The notes: generated from the sequence alone by a model not told the origin. 39,943 nt of DNA from JAFKKF01 sp035651055 (GCA_035651055.1 DASRGK010000118.1:1-39943), one strand, 5' to 3'. Numbered from the stretch's first letter, positions 1-10,417 are shown. Numbers and translations: made by a program.

Positions 1-283
1 AGCCGGTCTCCGGATCGCGCCAGACGGGCTGCTCGGCGCGCTTCAGAAGCGGCGAGGCGGACGCCGCAGCGAAGAGGGCGGACAGCGTCATCCCGAGGCC
101 GCCGCAGAGCTTGTCGAGGACGACCGCGCTCGCATGCACCTCGCCGCGCTCGATCCGCGAGACCATGGCGCGGCTGATCGCCGAGCGTGCGGCCACCTCG
201 TCGAGCGACAGACCGAGGGCGGCGCGCCGCGCCGCGACGCGCCGGCCGATCGCCAGCGGCAGACCATCCGGGGCATCTTCCAT
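1..283 (-). CDS. XRE-family transcriptional regulator, N-terminal part (cut by window edge)
   Basis: The reading frame starts with ATG at 283 and runs off the left edge, giving about 94 residues. Residues 14-68 form a lambda-repressor/Cro-type helix-turn-helix: the turn 'LSLDEVAARSAIS' is followed by the recognition segment 'RAMVSRIERGE' and a run typical of HTH_3 proteins. The visible tail ('KRAEQPVWRDPETG') resembles the linker that leads into a cupin domain in XRE-cupin regulators, but that domain would lie outside the window. The start codon lies inside a long inverted repeat (278-313), which suggests autoregulation. A purine-rich stretch (GGAGAG on the minus strand) sits within the palindrome, about 14 bases before the ATG. 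The DNA-binding class is clear. The ligand and targets are unknown. Confidence 0.85.
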   Translation of the reverse strand, partial: MEDAPDGLPLAIGRRVAARRAALGLSLDEVAARSAISRAMVSRIERGEVHASAVVLDKLCGGLGMTLSALFAAASASPLLKRAEQPVWRDPETG

Positions 284-313
284 GATACGAGAATATTCTC
301 TCCTATCATGGAA
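278..313. promoter_or_regulatory. Palindromic operator candidate over the start of the XRE gene
   Basis: Two perfect 10-base arms, TTCCATGATA (278-287) and TATCATGGAA (304-313), enclose a perfect 12-base palindrome GAGAATATTCTC (289-300). The nested symmetry covers the start codon of the XRE regulator and its probable ribosome-binding region. It also faces the secreted-protein gene at 419. A dimeric HTH regulator that represses itself is the simplest explanation. Binding is inferred, not shown. Confidence 0.6.
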
Positions 314-418
314 TGGCAAGGTCCCCTGGATGTTTCCCTAACCGGAACGGCTTCCACAGTCCTGACGTTTTCCCCGACGAGGATCAAACGCTGCGGCGAT
401 GGTTCGAGGAGATCGATC

Positions 419-766
419 GTGAACAAGCCTTTCCTGGGTGTCGGCGCGCTGGCGCTCTCACTCGCGCTGCTGGCGCCGGCCGCGCCGGCGGAGGCATCCG
501 ACGTGCGGCCGCACTCAAAAGGGCTGAGCTGCTTCGCGCTGTCGAAATCGATGCCGAAGAGCCAGATCTGGCACGCCCGCTTCTATGGCGAGCGGCAGGA
601 GTTGGGCTTCCGGCCGCCCGACTTCGACGTCACCGCATCGACCCGGCAGGCGCCCTGCTTCAAGACCAGGGCGACCTGCGAGAACTGGCTTTACTGGATG
701 ATGAGCGAGTGGCCGGACATGCAGCGCTTCCAGCGCTGCCGTCAGGGCCTCAAGGGCATCTGGTAG
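419..766 (+). CDS. Small secreted cysteine-containing protein, function unknown
   Basis: The predicted protein has 115 residues. I chose the GTG at 419 because GAGGAG lies just upstream at good spacing and because the protein then opens with a clean signal peptide (residues 1-27: basic start, Leu/Ala-rich core, cleavage near PAEA-SD). The frame stays open further upstream, but that part does not look like protein. The mature part is about 88 residues with four cysteines (38, 80, 87, 107), enough for two disulfides, and is rich in aromatic residues near the end ('NWLYWMMSEWPDM'). I recall similar small exported proteins in rhizobia but know of no function. It is divergent from the XRE gene and could be under its control. 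Confidence 0.7.
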   Translation: MNKPFLGVGALALSLALLAPAAPAEASDVRPHSKGLSCFALSKSMPKSQIWHARFYGERQELGFRPPDFDVTASTRQAPCFKTRATCENWLYWMMSEWPDMQRFQRCRQGLKGIW

Positions 767-829
767 CCGCTCCGCGCCATCCTCCGCTGAAGCCCGGGGA
801 TGTTCAGAACGACGGCCTGAAACGAAAGA

Positions 830-856
830 GACCGCTCGCCACGCCGACGAGCGGTC
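830..856 (-). terminator. Terminator for the superoxide dismutase gene
   Basis: A perfect 9-base stem, GACCGCTCG (830-838) with CGAGCGGTC (848-856), has a 9-base loop. Read on the minus strand, it follows the sodB stop by about 35 bases and leads into a T-rich run (TCTCTTTCGTTTC). It could also slow transcription arriving from the gene at 419. Confidence 0.7.
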
Positions 857-889
857 CCGGCAGTTCTGAAGGGCTAGTCGGCTGCGGGC

Positions 890-1498
890 TTACGCGCGCG
901 CCATCGCCTTCTCGTAGAGTTCCAGCACGTAGTCCCAGTTGACCAGGCTGTCGACGAAGGCTTCGAGATACTTCGGCCGGGCGTTCCGGTAGTCGATGTA
1001 ATAGGAGTGCTCCCACACGTCGGCGCCGAGGATCGGCGTGGCGCCGTGAACCAGCGGGTTCTCGCCGTTCGGCGTCTTGGAGATTTCGAGCTTGCCGTTG
1101 CGCACCGAAAGCCAGGCCCAGCCGGAACCGAACTGGGTGACGCCGGCCTGGATGAAGTCGGTGCGGAACTTGTCGTAGCCGCCGAGATCGGTCTCGACCG
1201 ACTTGGCGAGGGCGCCGGGGAGTTTCTTGCCGCCGCCGTCCTTCTTCATCCATTTCCAGAAATGGATGTGGTTGAAGTGCTGGCCGGCATTGTTGAAGAG
1301 GCCGGCATTCTTGGAATAGCTCTGCTTCACCACTTCCTCGAGGCTCCTGTCCTCGAGGCCGGAGCCCTTCAGGAGATTGTTGCCGTTGGTGACATAGGCC
1401 TGGTGGTGCTTGTCGTGGTGGAACTCAAGCGTCTCCTTCGACATGAACGGCTGCAGCGCATCGTAAGCGTACGGAAGGGGCGGCAGTTCGAAAGCCAT
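890..1498 (-). CDS. sodB: Superoxide dismutase [Fe]
   Basis: This 202-residue enzyme converts superoxide to hydrogen peroxide and oxygen in the cytoplasm. It is the normal length for the Fe/Mn family and has no signal peptide. Metal ligands by alignment to E. coli SodB are H27, H77, D160 and H164 (in 'DVWEHSYYIDY'). Gln73 in 'NNAGQHFNH' occupies the Fe-type second-sphere position (E. coli Gln69), which favours iron, although cambialistic use is possible. The start at 1498 (MAFELPPLPY) has AAAGGAG just upstream and matches the family N-terminus. A longer open frame extends to 1654 but is not conserved sequence. The gene stands alone and is followed by a good terminator. Confidence 0.97.
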   Translation of the reverse strand: MAFELPPLPYAYDALQPFMSKETLEFHHDKHHQAYVTNGNNLLKGSGLEDRSLEEVVKQSYSKNAGLFNNAGQHFNHIHFWKWMKKDGGGKKLPGALAKSVETDLGGYDKFRTDFIQAGVTQFGSGWAWLSVRNGKLEISKTPNGENPLVHGATPILGADVWEHSYYIDYRNARPKYLEAFVDSLVNWDYVLELYEKAMARA

Positions 1499-1724
1499 GA
1501 CAAGCTCCTTTGGCGTCTCGGAATTTCGTGGTTGCAAAAATCGGCCACCGCGCCAGGGCGCGGCGTTTCGGACGGGAACATAGGCCCGACGGCACCGCCC
1601 GACAACAGGCAGGCCCCGTCTGATGCACCGCATCATATTCGCGTGAACGGACACCGCGCAGCCTTGTCAGCCCCTCTTCCGGCAGGACACCATCGCCGCC
1701 CTTTCAATCTCCCCGGAGGATCGG

Positions 1725-2174
1725 ATGAGGATCAGACTAGGACTGGCCGTCGTGGCGCTCGCAACGACCGCGGCAACCTTCGCCTTCGCCCAGGAGGAAG
1801 TCATCAAGCTTCGCCAGAAGGTGATGGACGTGAACGGTCAGGCGGCGGGCGTCGCGGTCGGCATGATCCGCGGGCAGATTCCCTTCGACCCGGTCGTGGC
1901 TGCGGCGGTGGCGAGGTCGATCGCCTCCGACAACGAGATATTCCCCGATCTCTTCCCCGCCGGTAGCGACAAGAGCGAGGGCGAGACGACCACCAAGGCG
2001 GCGCCGGCGATCTGGGAGAACATGGCCGACTTCAAGGCGATCTCGGTGAAGATGGTCGCCGACGCAACCGCCGCGGCGAAAGCCGCGGCGCAGGGCAAGG
2101 ACGCCTTCGCCGCCGCCTTCAACGCGGTCGGCCAGAACTGCGGCGCCTGCCACTCGAAATTCCGGCTGAAATAA
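1725..2174 (+). CDS. Cytochrome c' / c556-type c-type cytochrome
   Basis: The 149-residue protein has a signal peptide (residues 1-22, cleavage after AFA) and is therefore periplasmic. The single haem motif C139-G-A-C142-H143 lies seven residues from the C-terminus, the hallmark of the four-helix-bundle cytochrome c' family (class II). The rest is Ala-rich helix, as expected. GGAGG sits seven bases before the ATG. Family roles include electron transfer and NO binding. Which applies here cannot be read from sequence, because c' and c556 differ by a methionine ligand near the N-terminus. Met34 is a candidate ligand. The gene is monocistronic and convergent with the dipeptidase. Confidence 0.92.
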   Translation: MRIRLGLAVVALATTAATFAFAQEEVIKLRQKVMDVNGQAAGVAVGMIRGQIPFDPVVAAAVARSIASDNEIFPDLFPAGSDKSEGETTTKAAPAIWENMADFKAISVKMVADATAAAKAAAQGKDAFAAAFNAVGQNCGACHSKFRLK

Positions 2175-2190
2175 AGCCGGGGCCTCCCGG

Positions 2191-2216
2191 CCGCTCCCGC
2201 TTTCGGGCGGGGGCGG
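2191..2216. terminator. Terminator between convergent cytochrome and dipeptidase genes
   Basis: CCGCTCCCGC (2191-2200) pairs with GCGGGGGCGG (2207-2216) through nine Watson-Crick pairs and one wobble, with loop TTTCGG. A smaller GCCGGG/CCCGGC hairpin lies directly before it. There is no strong T-run, so it may work through stem stability. It lies in the 56-base gap between two convergent stops and may serve both strands. Confidence 0.5.
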
Positions 2217-2230
2217 CTGCCGCCTCCTGC

Positions 2231-3613
2231 CTATCCCGCCAGCGCTTCCAGCACCCGTGCCCACGAGCGGATGCCGCGGTGGAAGCTCGACATCTCGTAT
2301 TTCTCGTTGGGCGAATGGATGCGGTCGTCGTCCTGACCGAAGCCGATCATCAGCGAGTCCATCCCGAGGATCTTCTTGAACTCGCCGACCACCGGGATCG
2401 ACCCGCCGCCGCCGATAAGCGCAGCTTCCTTTCCCCATTCATCCCGCAGCGCCTTCCGCGCGCTCGCAAGATAGGGACCGGTCAGCGGCAGCCGGATCGC
2501 CGGGTTGCCGCCGTGCGAGACGAACTCGACCTTGCAGTCGGCTGGAATGCGGGACCGGACGTAGGCCCGGAACGCCGCGCTCACCTTCGCCGGGTCCTGC
2601 TCGCCGACGAGGCGGAACGAAACCTTGGCGGAGGCCTTTGCGGCGATCACCGTCTTGAAACCGGCGCCGGTATAGCCGCCGGTGATGCCGTTCACCTCGG
2701 CCGTCGGCCGAGCCCAGATCTGCTCCAAGACCGAGCGTCCCTTCTCGCCCGCCGGAATCGACAGGCCGACATCGCCGAGGAACTCGGCCGCGTCGAAGCC
2801 CAGTCCGTCCCACTGCCGCCTCACTTCCGCCGGCAGTTCGGCAACGCCGTCGTAGAAGCCGGGCAGCGTCACGCGCCCGTCGGGGTCGTGCAGGCCGGCG
2901 AGGATATCGGCGAGCACATGGATCGGATTGCGCGCCGCGCCGCCGAACAGGCCCGAATGCAGGTCGCGCGAGGCGGCGGTGACGGTCACCTCCTCGCCGA
3001 CAAGGCCGCGCAGCATCAGCGTGATCGCCGGCGTATCGCGGTCCCACATCCCGGTGTCGCAGACCAGCGCGACATCGGCGGCAAGCTCCTTCGCATTCGC
3101 CTTGAGGAAGGGCGCGAGATTGGCGCTGCCCGACTCCTCCTCGCCTTCGAGGCAGATGGTGACCGCTACCGGAAGGCCGCCGCCCGCCTCCTTCCAGGCC
3201 CGGCACGCCTCGATGAAGGTCATCAGCTGGCCTTTGTCGTCGGCGGCGCCGCGGGCGAGGATGCGCTTGGTTCCGTCAGGCATCGTTTTCACGTGCGGCG
3301 CGAAAGGCGGCGATTCCCAGAGCGAAAGCGGGTCGACGGGCTGCACGTCATAGTGACCGTAGAATAGAACGTGCGGCTTCTGCGGCGGCCGGTTCTGGTC
3401 GTGCGCAACGACGACCGGGTGGCCGGGTGTTTCGCGCAGGCCCGCCGCGAACCCGAGGCCGGTCAGTTCGCGGGCAAGCCACTCGGCCGCCTTGCGCACC
3501 GAGTGCTTGAAGACCGGGTCCGTCGAAATGCTGTCGATCCTCAGGAGCTCGAACAGGCGTTCGAGGCTCGCGGGCATTCCCGCATCGATCTTCTTCAGAA
3601 CTGCGTCGAGCAT
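2231..3613 (-). CDS. M20-family metallopeptidase (dipeptidase)
   Basis: The 460-residue cytoplasmic enzyme belongs to the M20 zinc peptidases of the nonspecific dipeptidase/carnosinase branch. Visible motifs are H87-x-D89 in 'FYGHYDVQP', D125-D126 in 'RGAADDKGQ', the catalytic glutamates in 'CLEGEEESGS' (154-163), 'HSGLFGGAARNP' of the dimerisation domain, a glycine-rich loop 'IGGGGSIPVV', and the C-terminal 'HSPNEKYE' metal ligand region. Length and motif order are normal. I chose the ATG at 3613 because GGAAGGGAAAC precedes it and the family N-terminus begins there. Ten further upstream codons are possible but unlikely. The natural substrate could be a dipeptide or another amide. Confidence 0.93.
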   Translation of the reverse strand: MLDAVLKKIDAGMPASLERLFELLRIDSISTDPVFKHSVRKAAEWLARELTGLGFAAGLRETPGHPVVVAHDQNRPPQKPHVLFYGHYDVQPVDPLSLWESPPFAPHVKTMPDGTKRILARGAADDKGQLMTFIEACRAWKEAGGGLPVAVTICLEGEEESGSANLAPFLKANAKELAADVALVCDTGMWDRDTPAITLMLRGLVGEEVTVTAASRDLHSGLFGGAARNPIHVLADILAGLHDPDGRVTLPGFYDGVAELPAEVRRQWDGLGFDAAEFLGDVGLSIPAGEKGRSVLEQIWARPTAEVNGITGGYTGAGFKTVIAAKASAKVSFRLVGEQDPAKVSAAFRAYVRSRIPADCKVEFVSHGGNPAIRLPLTGPYLASARKALRDEWGKEAALIGGGGSIPVVGEFKKILGMDSLMIGFGQDDDRIHSPNEKYEMSSFHRGIRSWARVLEALAG

Positions 3614-3675
3614 GTTTCCCTTCCGTCGGCATGGCCCTACCATCCCTCATAGCCGAAAAAGGACGGACCGCGAGT

Positions 3676-4020
3676 ATGGACGAGCTTGCCGCCGAGGTTG
3701 CCGCCGCCACGGGCTTCGACAAGTCGATCGCCCGCGCGGCGAGCGTGATCATGGTCCGTTTCCTTCTCGCGGAAGCGAAGTCGCCGAAGACCGCTGAGGT
3801 CGTCGATGCCATTCCGGGTGCGCGCGGCGCGGTTGCGGCAAGCGGCGCGGCGACGCCGGGAATGATGGGCGTGCTCACCGACCTCCGCGTCGCCGGCGTC
3901 GGCCTGATGAGCATCCAGAGCGTGGCGAAGGCCTTCATGAGGGCCGTGTCCGCCCGCGCCGGGCAGGCCAACGTCGAGGAGGTGGCCCGCTCGGTGCCCG
4001 GGCTCGCTCAGTTCATGTGA
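3676..4020 (+). CDS. Small Ala-rich helical protein, function unknown
   Basis: The predicted 114-residue soluble protein has no signal peptide and no membrane segment. It opens with 'MDELAAEVAAATGFDKSIARAA', a pattern seen in small bacterial proteins whose N-terminal helices resemble DUF2267/DUF2780-like families. A glycine-rich middle ('GARGAVAASGAATPGMMG') and a helical tail follow. I chose the ATG at 3676, with AAGGA 12 bases upstream. A start at 3631 is also open and would add 15 residues, but it has no visible ribosome site. The gene is divergent from the dipeptidase and overlaps the end of the LuxR gene by 8 bases, tail to tail. No function can be assigned. Confidence 0.7.
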   Translation: MDELAAEVAAATGFDKSIARAASVIMVRFLLAEAKSPKTAEVVDAIPGARGAVAASGAATPGMMGVLTDLRVAGVGLMSIQSVAKAFMRAVSARAGQANVEEVARSVPGLAQFM

Positions 4021-4741
4021 GCGGCGGCCAGACCGCGATCTGCCCGTATCGCAGCGCTTCGACGACCGTCTGCGTCTTGTTTCTCGACTTCAGCTTGTCG
4101 CTGGCATTCTGCAGATGGGCGTGGACGGTGCGCCGGGAAATGTCGAGGTCGGCGGCGATCTGGTTCGCCGTCTTGCCGGCAGCCGAGAGGGCAACCACCC
4201 TCCGTTCCCGCGCCGAGAGGTCGCCCGGCCGTTCGCCGCTGAGCACGCCCAGATCGAACAGCCGGCGGAACGCTTCTACGGCGAAGATATCGGCAGCGAG
4301 GACCCGCTCCGTGTCGACGGCGAGGTTGCGGCCGGCAGCGATCACGACGGCCTGGTAGGGACGGAAACACTGGAGCGGAACGACGACCAGACGCATCTGG
4401 CCCGGCGGGCCCGCCAACCGCGCCAGCGCCGATCCCTCCGCCAGGCGCGCCTCGTCCTCGCCGCTTGCCGTGAAGACGCGATGGCAGGCGATCGCCTGGT
4501 TGAGGATCGCGTCGTTCGGGTCGATGCTGCCTTCGTGCAGCCGTTCGGTCCTCAGGTCGCCCCAGTTCGCCCGCAGCACCAGAGGTTCGACCGCCCGCCC
4601 CGGCAGCGGCAGGCCGGTGGCAAGAAAGTGCGAAGAGCCGAATGAATGGAATTGAGATTCCAGATGGTCGAGCACGCGGGGACCATCCGGCAAATCGCGA
4701 AAGCGATCCGCCTCCGCGACAATACTGCTCGCGATCAACAT
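4013..4741 (-). CDS. LuxR-family transcriptional regulator
   Basis: The 242-residue protein has a C-terminal LuxR/GerE helix-turn-helix at residues 175-232: 'LSARERRVVALSAAGKT', then 'NQIAADLDISRRTVHAHLQN', then 'KTQTVVEALRYG'. The N-terminal 160 residues have the length and the early 'FGSSHFLATGLP' pattern of an autoinducer-binding domain, but I cannot confirm the conserved Trp/Tyr/Asp ligand residues. No luxI-type synthase gene is in the window, so if it binds a signal it is a solo (orphan) receptor. It is divergent from mutA with 242 bases between them, and that shared upstream region is a natural target, although I see no clear lux-box palindrome in it. Confidence 0.88.
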   Translation of the reverse strand: MLIASSIVAEADRFRDLPDGPRVLDHLESQFHSFGSSHFLATGLPLPGRAVEPLVLRANWGDLRTERLHEGSIDPNDAILNQAIACHRVFTASGEDEARLAEGSALARLAGPPGQMRLVVVPLQCFRPYQAVVIAAGRNLAVDTERVLAADIFAVEAFRRLFDLGVLSGERPGDLSARERRVVALSAAGKTANQIAADLDISRRTVHAHLQNASDKLKSRNKTQTVVEALRYGQIAVWPPLT

Positions 4742-4983
4742 GCTTCGATAATTCCCGTCCCCCGCACCAGCATGGTCAGGTTCGGGGCAGGTTCAATTGT
4801 GGAAAGTGACAGGCGGACGGTGCAGATCACTGAAATTCCTTCGCTTTGTGACGTTTGCACCCGCTTCGGCCGCAAGGTGTAAGGCTGGTTCGATGCCCTC
4901 GAAGGCCGGACGGAGATGTCTGACTGCCGTGGACGATGGCGCCCGGGTTGCTGGCGCCGAGCGGCCGCGCCTATAAGCCCCGC

Positions 4984-6447
4984 ATGACCGAAGCCCGAGC
5001 AGACCGGTCTTTTCCCGTATTCAGCGAGCACGCGTGGCGCAACCTCGTCCGCGAATCGACCGGCGGAAAGAGCGTCGAGGATTTCGCCTTCCGCACCGAA
5101 GATGAAATACTCCGGCTGCCGCTCTACGGGCAGACCGCCGCTCCGCGCCTCCTTCGGCGGCAATCCCCGGCCTGGACCATCGTCCAGCGGATCGACCATG
5201 GCGAGATCGCGGACGCCGCACGGCAAATCGCCGACGACCTCGCCGGCGGCGCGGACGGAATCGACCTCGTCTTTGCCGGCAGCCCGGTAGCGCATGGGCG
5301 CGGTCTGCCGGGAGCGCCCGCCGCCGCTGATCTCATCTCCGCCCTGCCCGGCAATGTCGCCGTCCGCCTCGACGGCGGCGAGGCGACGCTGACGCTTGCC
5401 GCTCCTGCGGTGGGCAGCCGCCCGCTCGCCCTTGCCGCGGACGTTCCCACGATTCTGGGCGCGCAGGGCTTTCTCCGGCGCTCCATCGCCAGTCACGAGG
5501 CGGAGATCCTGGCCTTCGCAGCGGCGCTGGAAAAGGCCGACGCAAGCGGCGTCCTCGTCGCGGATGGGCGGGTCTGGCACGCCGGCGGAGCTTCCGAGGG
5601 CCAGGAGCTTGCCGCGGTCCTCGCCGGCTTCACCGCCATACTCCGCCTTCTCGTCGAGCGGGGCGGCCTGCCTCCCGTCCGCGCCGCCGGCCGCCTCGGC
5701 ATCTGTCTCAGTGTCGACGCAGACCGGCTCGCCGGCGTCGCCAAGCTTCGCGCCGCCCGGCTTCTCCTCCGGCGCGTCCTCGAAGTCGCCGGCATCTCGG
5801 GGGTCACGCCGCCGATCCACGCCGAATCGTCCTGGCGGATGCTGAGCCGCCGCGACATCCACGTGAACGTCCTCCGCTCGACCGCCGCGGCGCTTGCCGC
5901 GATCGTCGGCGGCGCCGACTCGCTGACCGTCCTGCCGCATACCTTGGCCGCCGAGGAGCCGGATCCGCATGCGCGCCGGCTGGCGCGCAATCTTCAGGCG
6001 ATCCTCCTCCATGAAGCCCGCCTCCATCGCGTCGCCGACCCGGGGTCGGGCTCCGGCGCGGTCGAATCGCTGACCGGCGCGCTGGCCGAGACGGCGTGGG
6101 AGAAATTCCGCGCCATCGAGGCCGCGGGTGGCATCCTCGCCGCGGTTCTTTCCGGCAGCCTCCAGGCCGGGATCGCCGCGACCCGCGATGCACGCGCACG
6201 GCGCCTGCGCGATGGCAAGACCCAGCTCGTCGGAACGACCCTCTTCCCGGCAGAGCCTGCGGCGGCGGCGAGCTTCTCTGCCGCGGTCCCGCCGGCGGCA
6301 TCCGCAGTCACCGCGCCGCCGCTCGTCTTCGCCCGCCTCGCCGGCCCATACGAGTCGGAAGCGGGACAACTTGACGCGGGCGGTCAACGTGGCCGAAATG
6401 ACCGCGTCGCTGTCGAGGATTCCCCGCCGATGCTGGAGGCTGGATGA
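4984..6447 (+). CDS. mutA: Methylmalonyl-CoA mutase small (beta) subunit, short form
   Basis: The 487-residue protein is homologous to the catalytic TIM-barrel region of methylmalonyl-CoA mutase. Matching blocks include 'WTIVQRIDHGEIADAARQIADDL', the region ending 'RIGICLSVDAD', 'LRAARLLLRRVLE', 'ESSWRMLSRRDIHVNVLRS' and 'SLTVLPHTLA'. It has none of the B12-binding residues and would be the structural partner of MutB. Classical small subunits (Propionibacterium, Streptomyces) exceed 600 residues and carry a degenerate C-terminal cobalamin-like domain. This one stops soon after the linker ('ARLAGPYE'), and the last 30 residues look unlike the family. The ATG at 4984 is the better start, since the upstream ATG at 4936 adds atypical sequence. 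Its stop overlaps the next start (ATGA). Confidence 0.85.
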   Translation: MTEARADRSFPVFSEHAWRNLVRESTGGKSVEDFAFRTEDEILRLPLYGQTAAPRLLRRQSPAWTIVQRIDHGEIADAARQIADDLAGGADGIDLVFAGSPVAHGRGLPGAPAAADLISALPGNVAVRLDGGEATLTLAAPAVGSRPLALAADVPTILGAQGFLRRSIASHEAEILAFAAALEKADASGVLVADGRVWHAGGASEGQELAAVLAGFTAILRLLVERGGLPPVRAAGRLGICLSVDADRLAGVAKLRAARLLLRRVLEVAGISGVTPPIHAESSWRMLSRRDIHVNVLRSTAAALAAIVGGADSLTVLPHTLAAEEPDPHARRLARNLQAILLHEARLHRVADPGSGSGAVESLTGALAETAWEKFRAIEAAGGILAAVLSGSLQAGIAATRDARARRLRDGKTQLVGTTLFPAEPAAAASFSAAVPPAASAVTAPPLVFARLAGPYESEAGQLDAGGQRGRNDRVAVEDSPPMLEAG

Positions 6448-6812
6448 CGCGGTCGCGCTGGCCGGCCATCGTCGCGCTGGTTGCCTCTCTTGCGGTCTTC
6501 ACTTCTATCGAAGCCCAAGCCCGCAATCCCTATGACGGCATCTGGTCGATCTTCATCACCGGGACCCCCGGCGCCTGCTTCTTCGGCTACAGCTTGTCGG
6601 TGCGGGTGAAGAACGGGCTGGTGGTCTGGCGCGGCCAGACCTTTTCGCGCGCCGCGATCGGCATCGGGTCGAGCGGCGCGGTCGCGATCCGCCTCAGCGA
6701 CGGCAAGCACACAGTGACCGGCAGCGGCTCGATCAGCAAACGCCTCGGCAACGGGCACTGGACCGCGCCATCGTTCCGCTGCACCGGACGATGGAGCGCC
6801 TACCGGCGCTAG
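6444..6812 (+). CDS. Small secreted beta-rich protein, function unknown
   Basis: The predicted 122-residue protein has a signal peptide (residues 1-26, cleavage near AQA-RN). The mature part begins 'YDGIWSIFITG', has alternating short beta-type segments rich in Gly and Ser, and ends 'FRCTGRWSAYRR'. Cys45 and Cys113 could form a disulfide. I recall this general layout (YDG-x-W near the start, C-x-G-x-W near the end) from many small exported proteins in rhizobia, none with a known role. Its start overlaps the mutA stop (ATGA, 6444-6447) and its stop lies six bases before mutB, so it is translated within the mutase operon although it has no evident link to the enzyme. Confidence 0.75.
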   Translation: MTRSRWPAIVALVASLAVFTSIEAQARNPYDGIWSIFITGTPGACFFGYSLSVRVKNGLVVWRGQTFSRAAIGIGSSGAVAIRLSDGKHTVTGSGSISKRLGNGHWTAPSFRCTGRWSAYRR

Positions 6813-6817
6813 GCCCG

Positions 6818-8996
<2,179 letters not shown>

Positions 8997-8998
<2 letters not shown>

Positions 8999-9023
8999 TC
9001 GCGTCCCGATCCGGGACGCGATC
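8997..9023 (+). terminator. Hairpin terminator at the end of mutB
   Basis: A perfect 12-base stem, GATCGCGTCCCG (8997-9008) with CGGGACGCGATC (9012-9023), closes on a three-base loop ATC. The stem begins inside the mutB stop codon. It is followed by CGGGCACGAAACTTG rather than a T-run, so it may act as a weak terminator or as a 3' mRNA stabiliser. Confidence 0.5.
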
Positions 9024-9064
9024 CGGGCACGAAACTTGAGTGGCTCCGCCCGAAGGAGATCGGG

Positions 9065-10417
9065 ATGGACCGCCGCCGCTTTATGACCGCCCTTGGCCTT
9101 GCCGCTCTTGCGCCCGCCGCAGCCCGCGCGGAGGTCGCGCCGCCGGCCATGCGCGGCTCGATCGATGCCGCCGCGGAGGGCGTCGTTGCCGGCGCGATGC
9201 TCGATACCAGCCGCTCGTTCCAGAACCTCCTCAACCAGGCGGCGCGCGAGAACCGGCCGGTCTTCCTCAACGGCGGCCGGTACCTCGTCTCCAACCTCGT
9301 CCTGCCGCCCAGGACGCGGATTTCCGGGGTCCCCGGCGCCACTATCCTCATGTTCGCCGGCGACGGCCACATGATCAGCGCCGAGAACGCCGAGTCGATC
9401 GCGCTCGAGGGACTGGTCATCGACGGCAACGACCAGGCGATCGCCGACTACGTCGGCGGCCTCGTCCACCTCGCCGGCTGCGCCAATGTCGCCATCGATG
9501 ACTGCATCATCCGCGGCAGCACCAGGTCCGGCCTTTCGCTCGAGCGTTGCGGCGGACGCGTCACCCGGTCGGCCTTCACCGGGGCGCACGAGGCCGGCAT
9601 CGCGGCGATCGAGTCGAGTGGCCTGTCGCTTACCGACAACACCGTCGCCGATTGCGGCAATGCCGGGATCCGCGTCTGGCGTTGGAATCCGGGCGATGAC
9701 GGCACGCTCGTCACCGGCAACCGCATCGAGCGGATCGGCGCCGCCGACGGCGGCACCGGCGAGAACGGCAACGGCGTCAACGTCTTCCGCGCCGGCGGGG
9801 TGATCGTCTCCAATAACCGGATCAGCGACTGCGCCTTCACCGCCGTGCGCGCCAATTCCGCCGACAATGTCCAGATCACCGGCAACAATTGCCGCAACCT
9901 CGGCGAGATCGGTCTCTATGCCGAGTTCTCCTTCTCCGGCGCGGTCATCGCCAACAACATCGTCGACGGCGCGGCGAGCGGGATCAGCATCGCCAACTTC
10001 AAGGAAGGCGGCCGCATGGCGACCGTCTCCGGCAATGTCGTCCGCAACCTCACCGGCAAGGCCCCCTACCCGACCGAGCGACCGAGCTTCGGCGTCGGCA
10101 TCGCGGTTGAGGCGGACGTCGCCGCCACCGGCAACGTCATCGACGGGGCACCGCGTTTCGGCATGATGCTGGGCTGGGGACCGTATCTGCGCGACGTCGC
10201 CGCCACCGGCAACGTCGTCCGCGGCGCGCCGATCGGCATTGCGGTGAGCATTGTCGAGGGCTCCGGCTCGGCGGTAATCAGCGACAACCTGATCTCGGGC
10301 GCGACCGCCGGCGCGGTCATCGGCATGCGCTGGGATGACGCCGCCTCGGGCGACCTCGCCCGTGCCGGCGCCGAGACCTTCCCGCACCTCACGGTCGAGC
10401 GGAACCGGATCGGCTAG
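9065..10417 (+). CDS. Tat-exported right-handed parallel beta-helix repeat protein
   Basis: The 450-residue protein opens with 'MDRRRFMTALGLAALAPAAARA', a twin-arginine-like signal peptide with cleavage near residue 22. From about residue 85 it is made of beta-helix (PbH1-type) rungs, with recurring N-N/G-N motifs such as 'LTDNTVADCGNAGIRV', 'VSNNRISDCAFTAVRA' and 'ITGNNCRNLGEIGLYA'. It looks like the uncharacterised 'twin-arg-translocated repeat protein' family (TIGR03808) known from rhizobia. Such folds often belong to pectate-lyase-like polysaccharide enzymes, but no catalytic residues can be named here. AAGGAG lies six bases before the start. The stop overlaps the asparaginase stop tail to tail by 4 bases. 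Confidence 0.88.
   Translation: MDRRRFMTALGLAALAPAAARAEVAPPAMRGSIDAAAEGVVAGAMLDTSRSFQNLLNQAARENRPVFLNGGRYLVSNLVLPPRTRISGVPGATILMFAGDGHMISAENAESIALEGLVIDGNDQAIADYVGGLVHLAGCANVAIDDCIIRGSTRSGLSLERCGGRVTRSAFTGAHEAGIAAIESSGLSLTDNTVADCGNAGIRVWRWNPGDDGTLVTGNRIERIGAADGGTGENGNGVNVFRAGGVIVSNNRISDCAFTAVRANSADNVQITGNNCRNLGEIGLYAEFSFSGAVIANNIVDGAASGISIANFKEGGRMATVSGNVVRNLTGKAPYPTERPSFGVGIAVEADVAATGNVIDGAPRFGMMLGWGPYLRDVAATGNVVRGAPIGIAVSIVEGSGSAVISDNLISGATAGAVIGMRWDDAASGDLARAGAETFPHLTVERNRIG

Noticed and set aside
4742..4983. lux-box operator between the LuxR-type gene and mutA
   Set aside because: I searched this gap by eye for an inverted repeat of about 18-20 bases and found none that is convincing.
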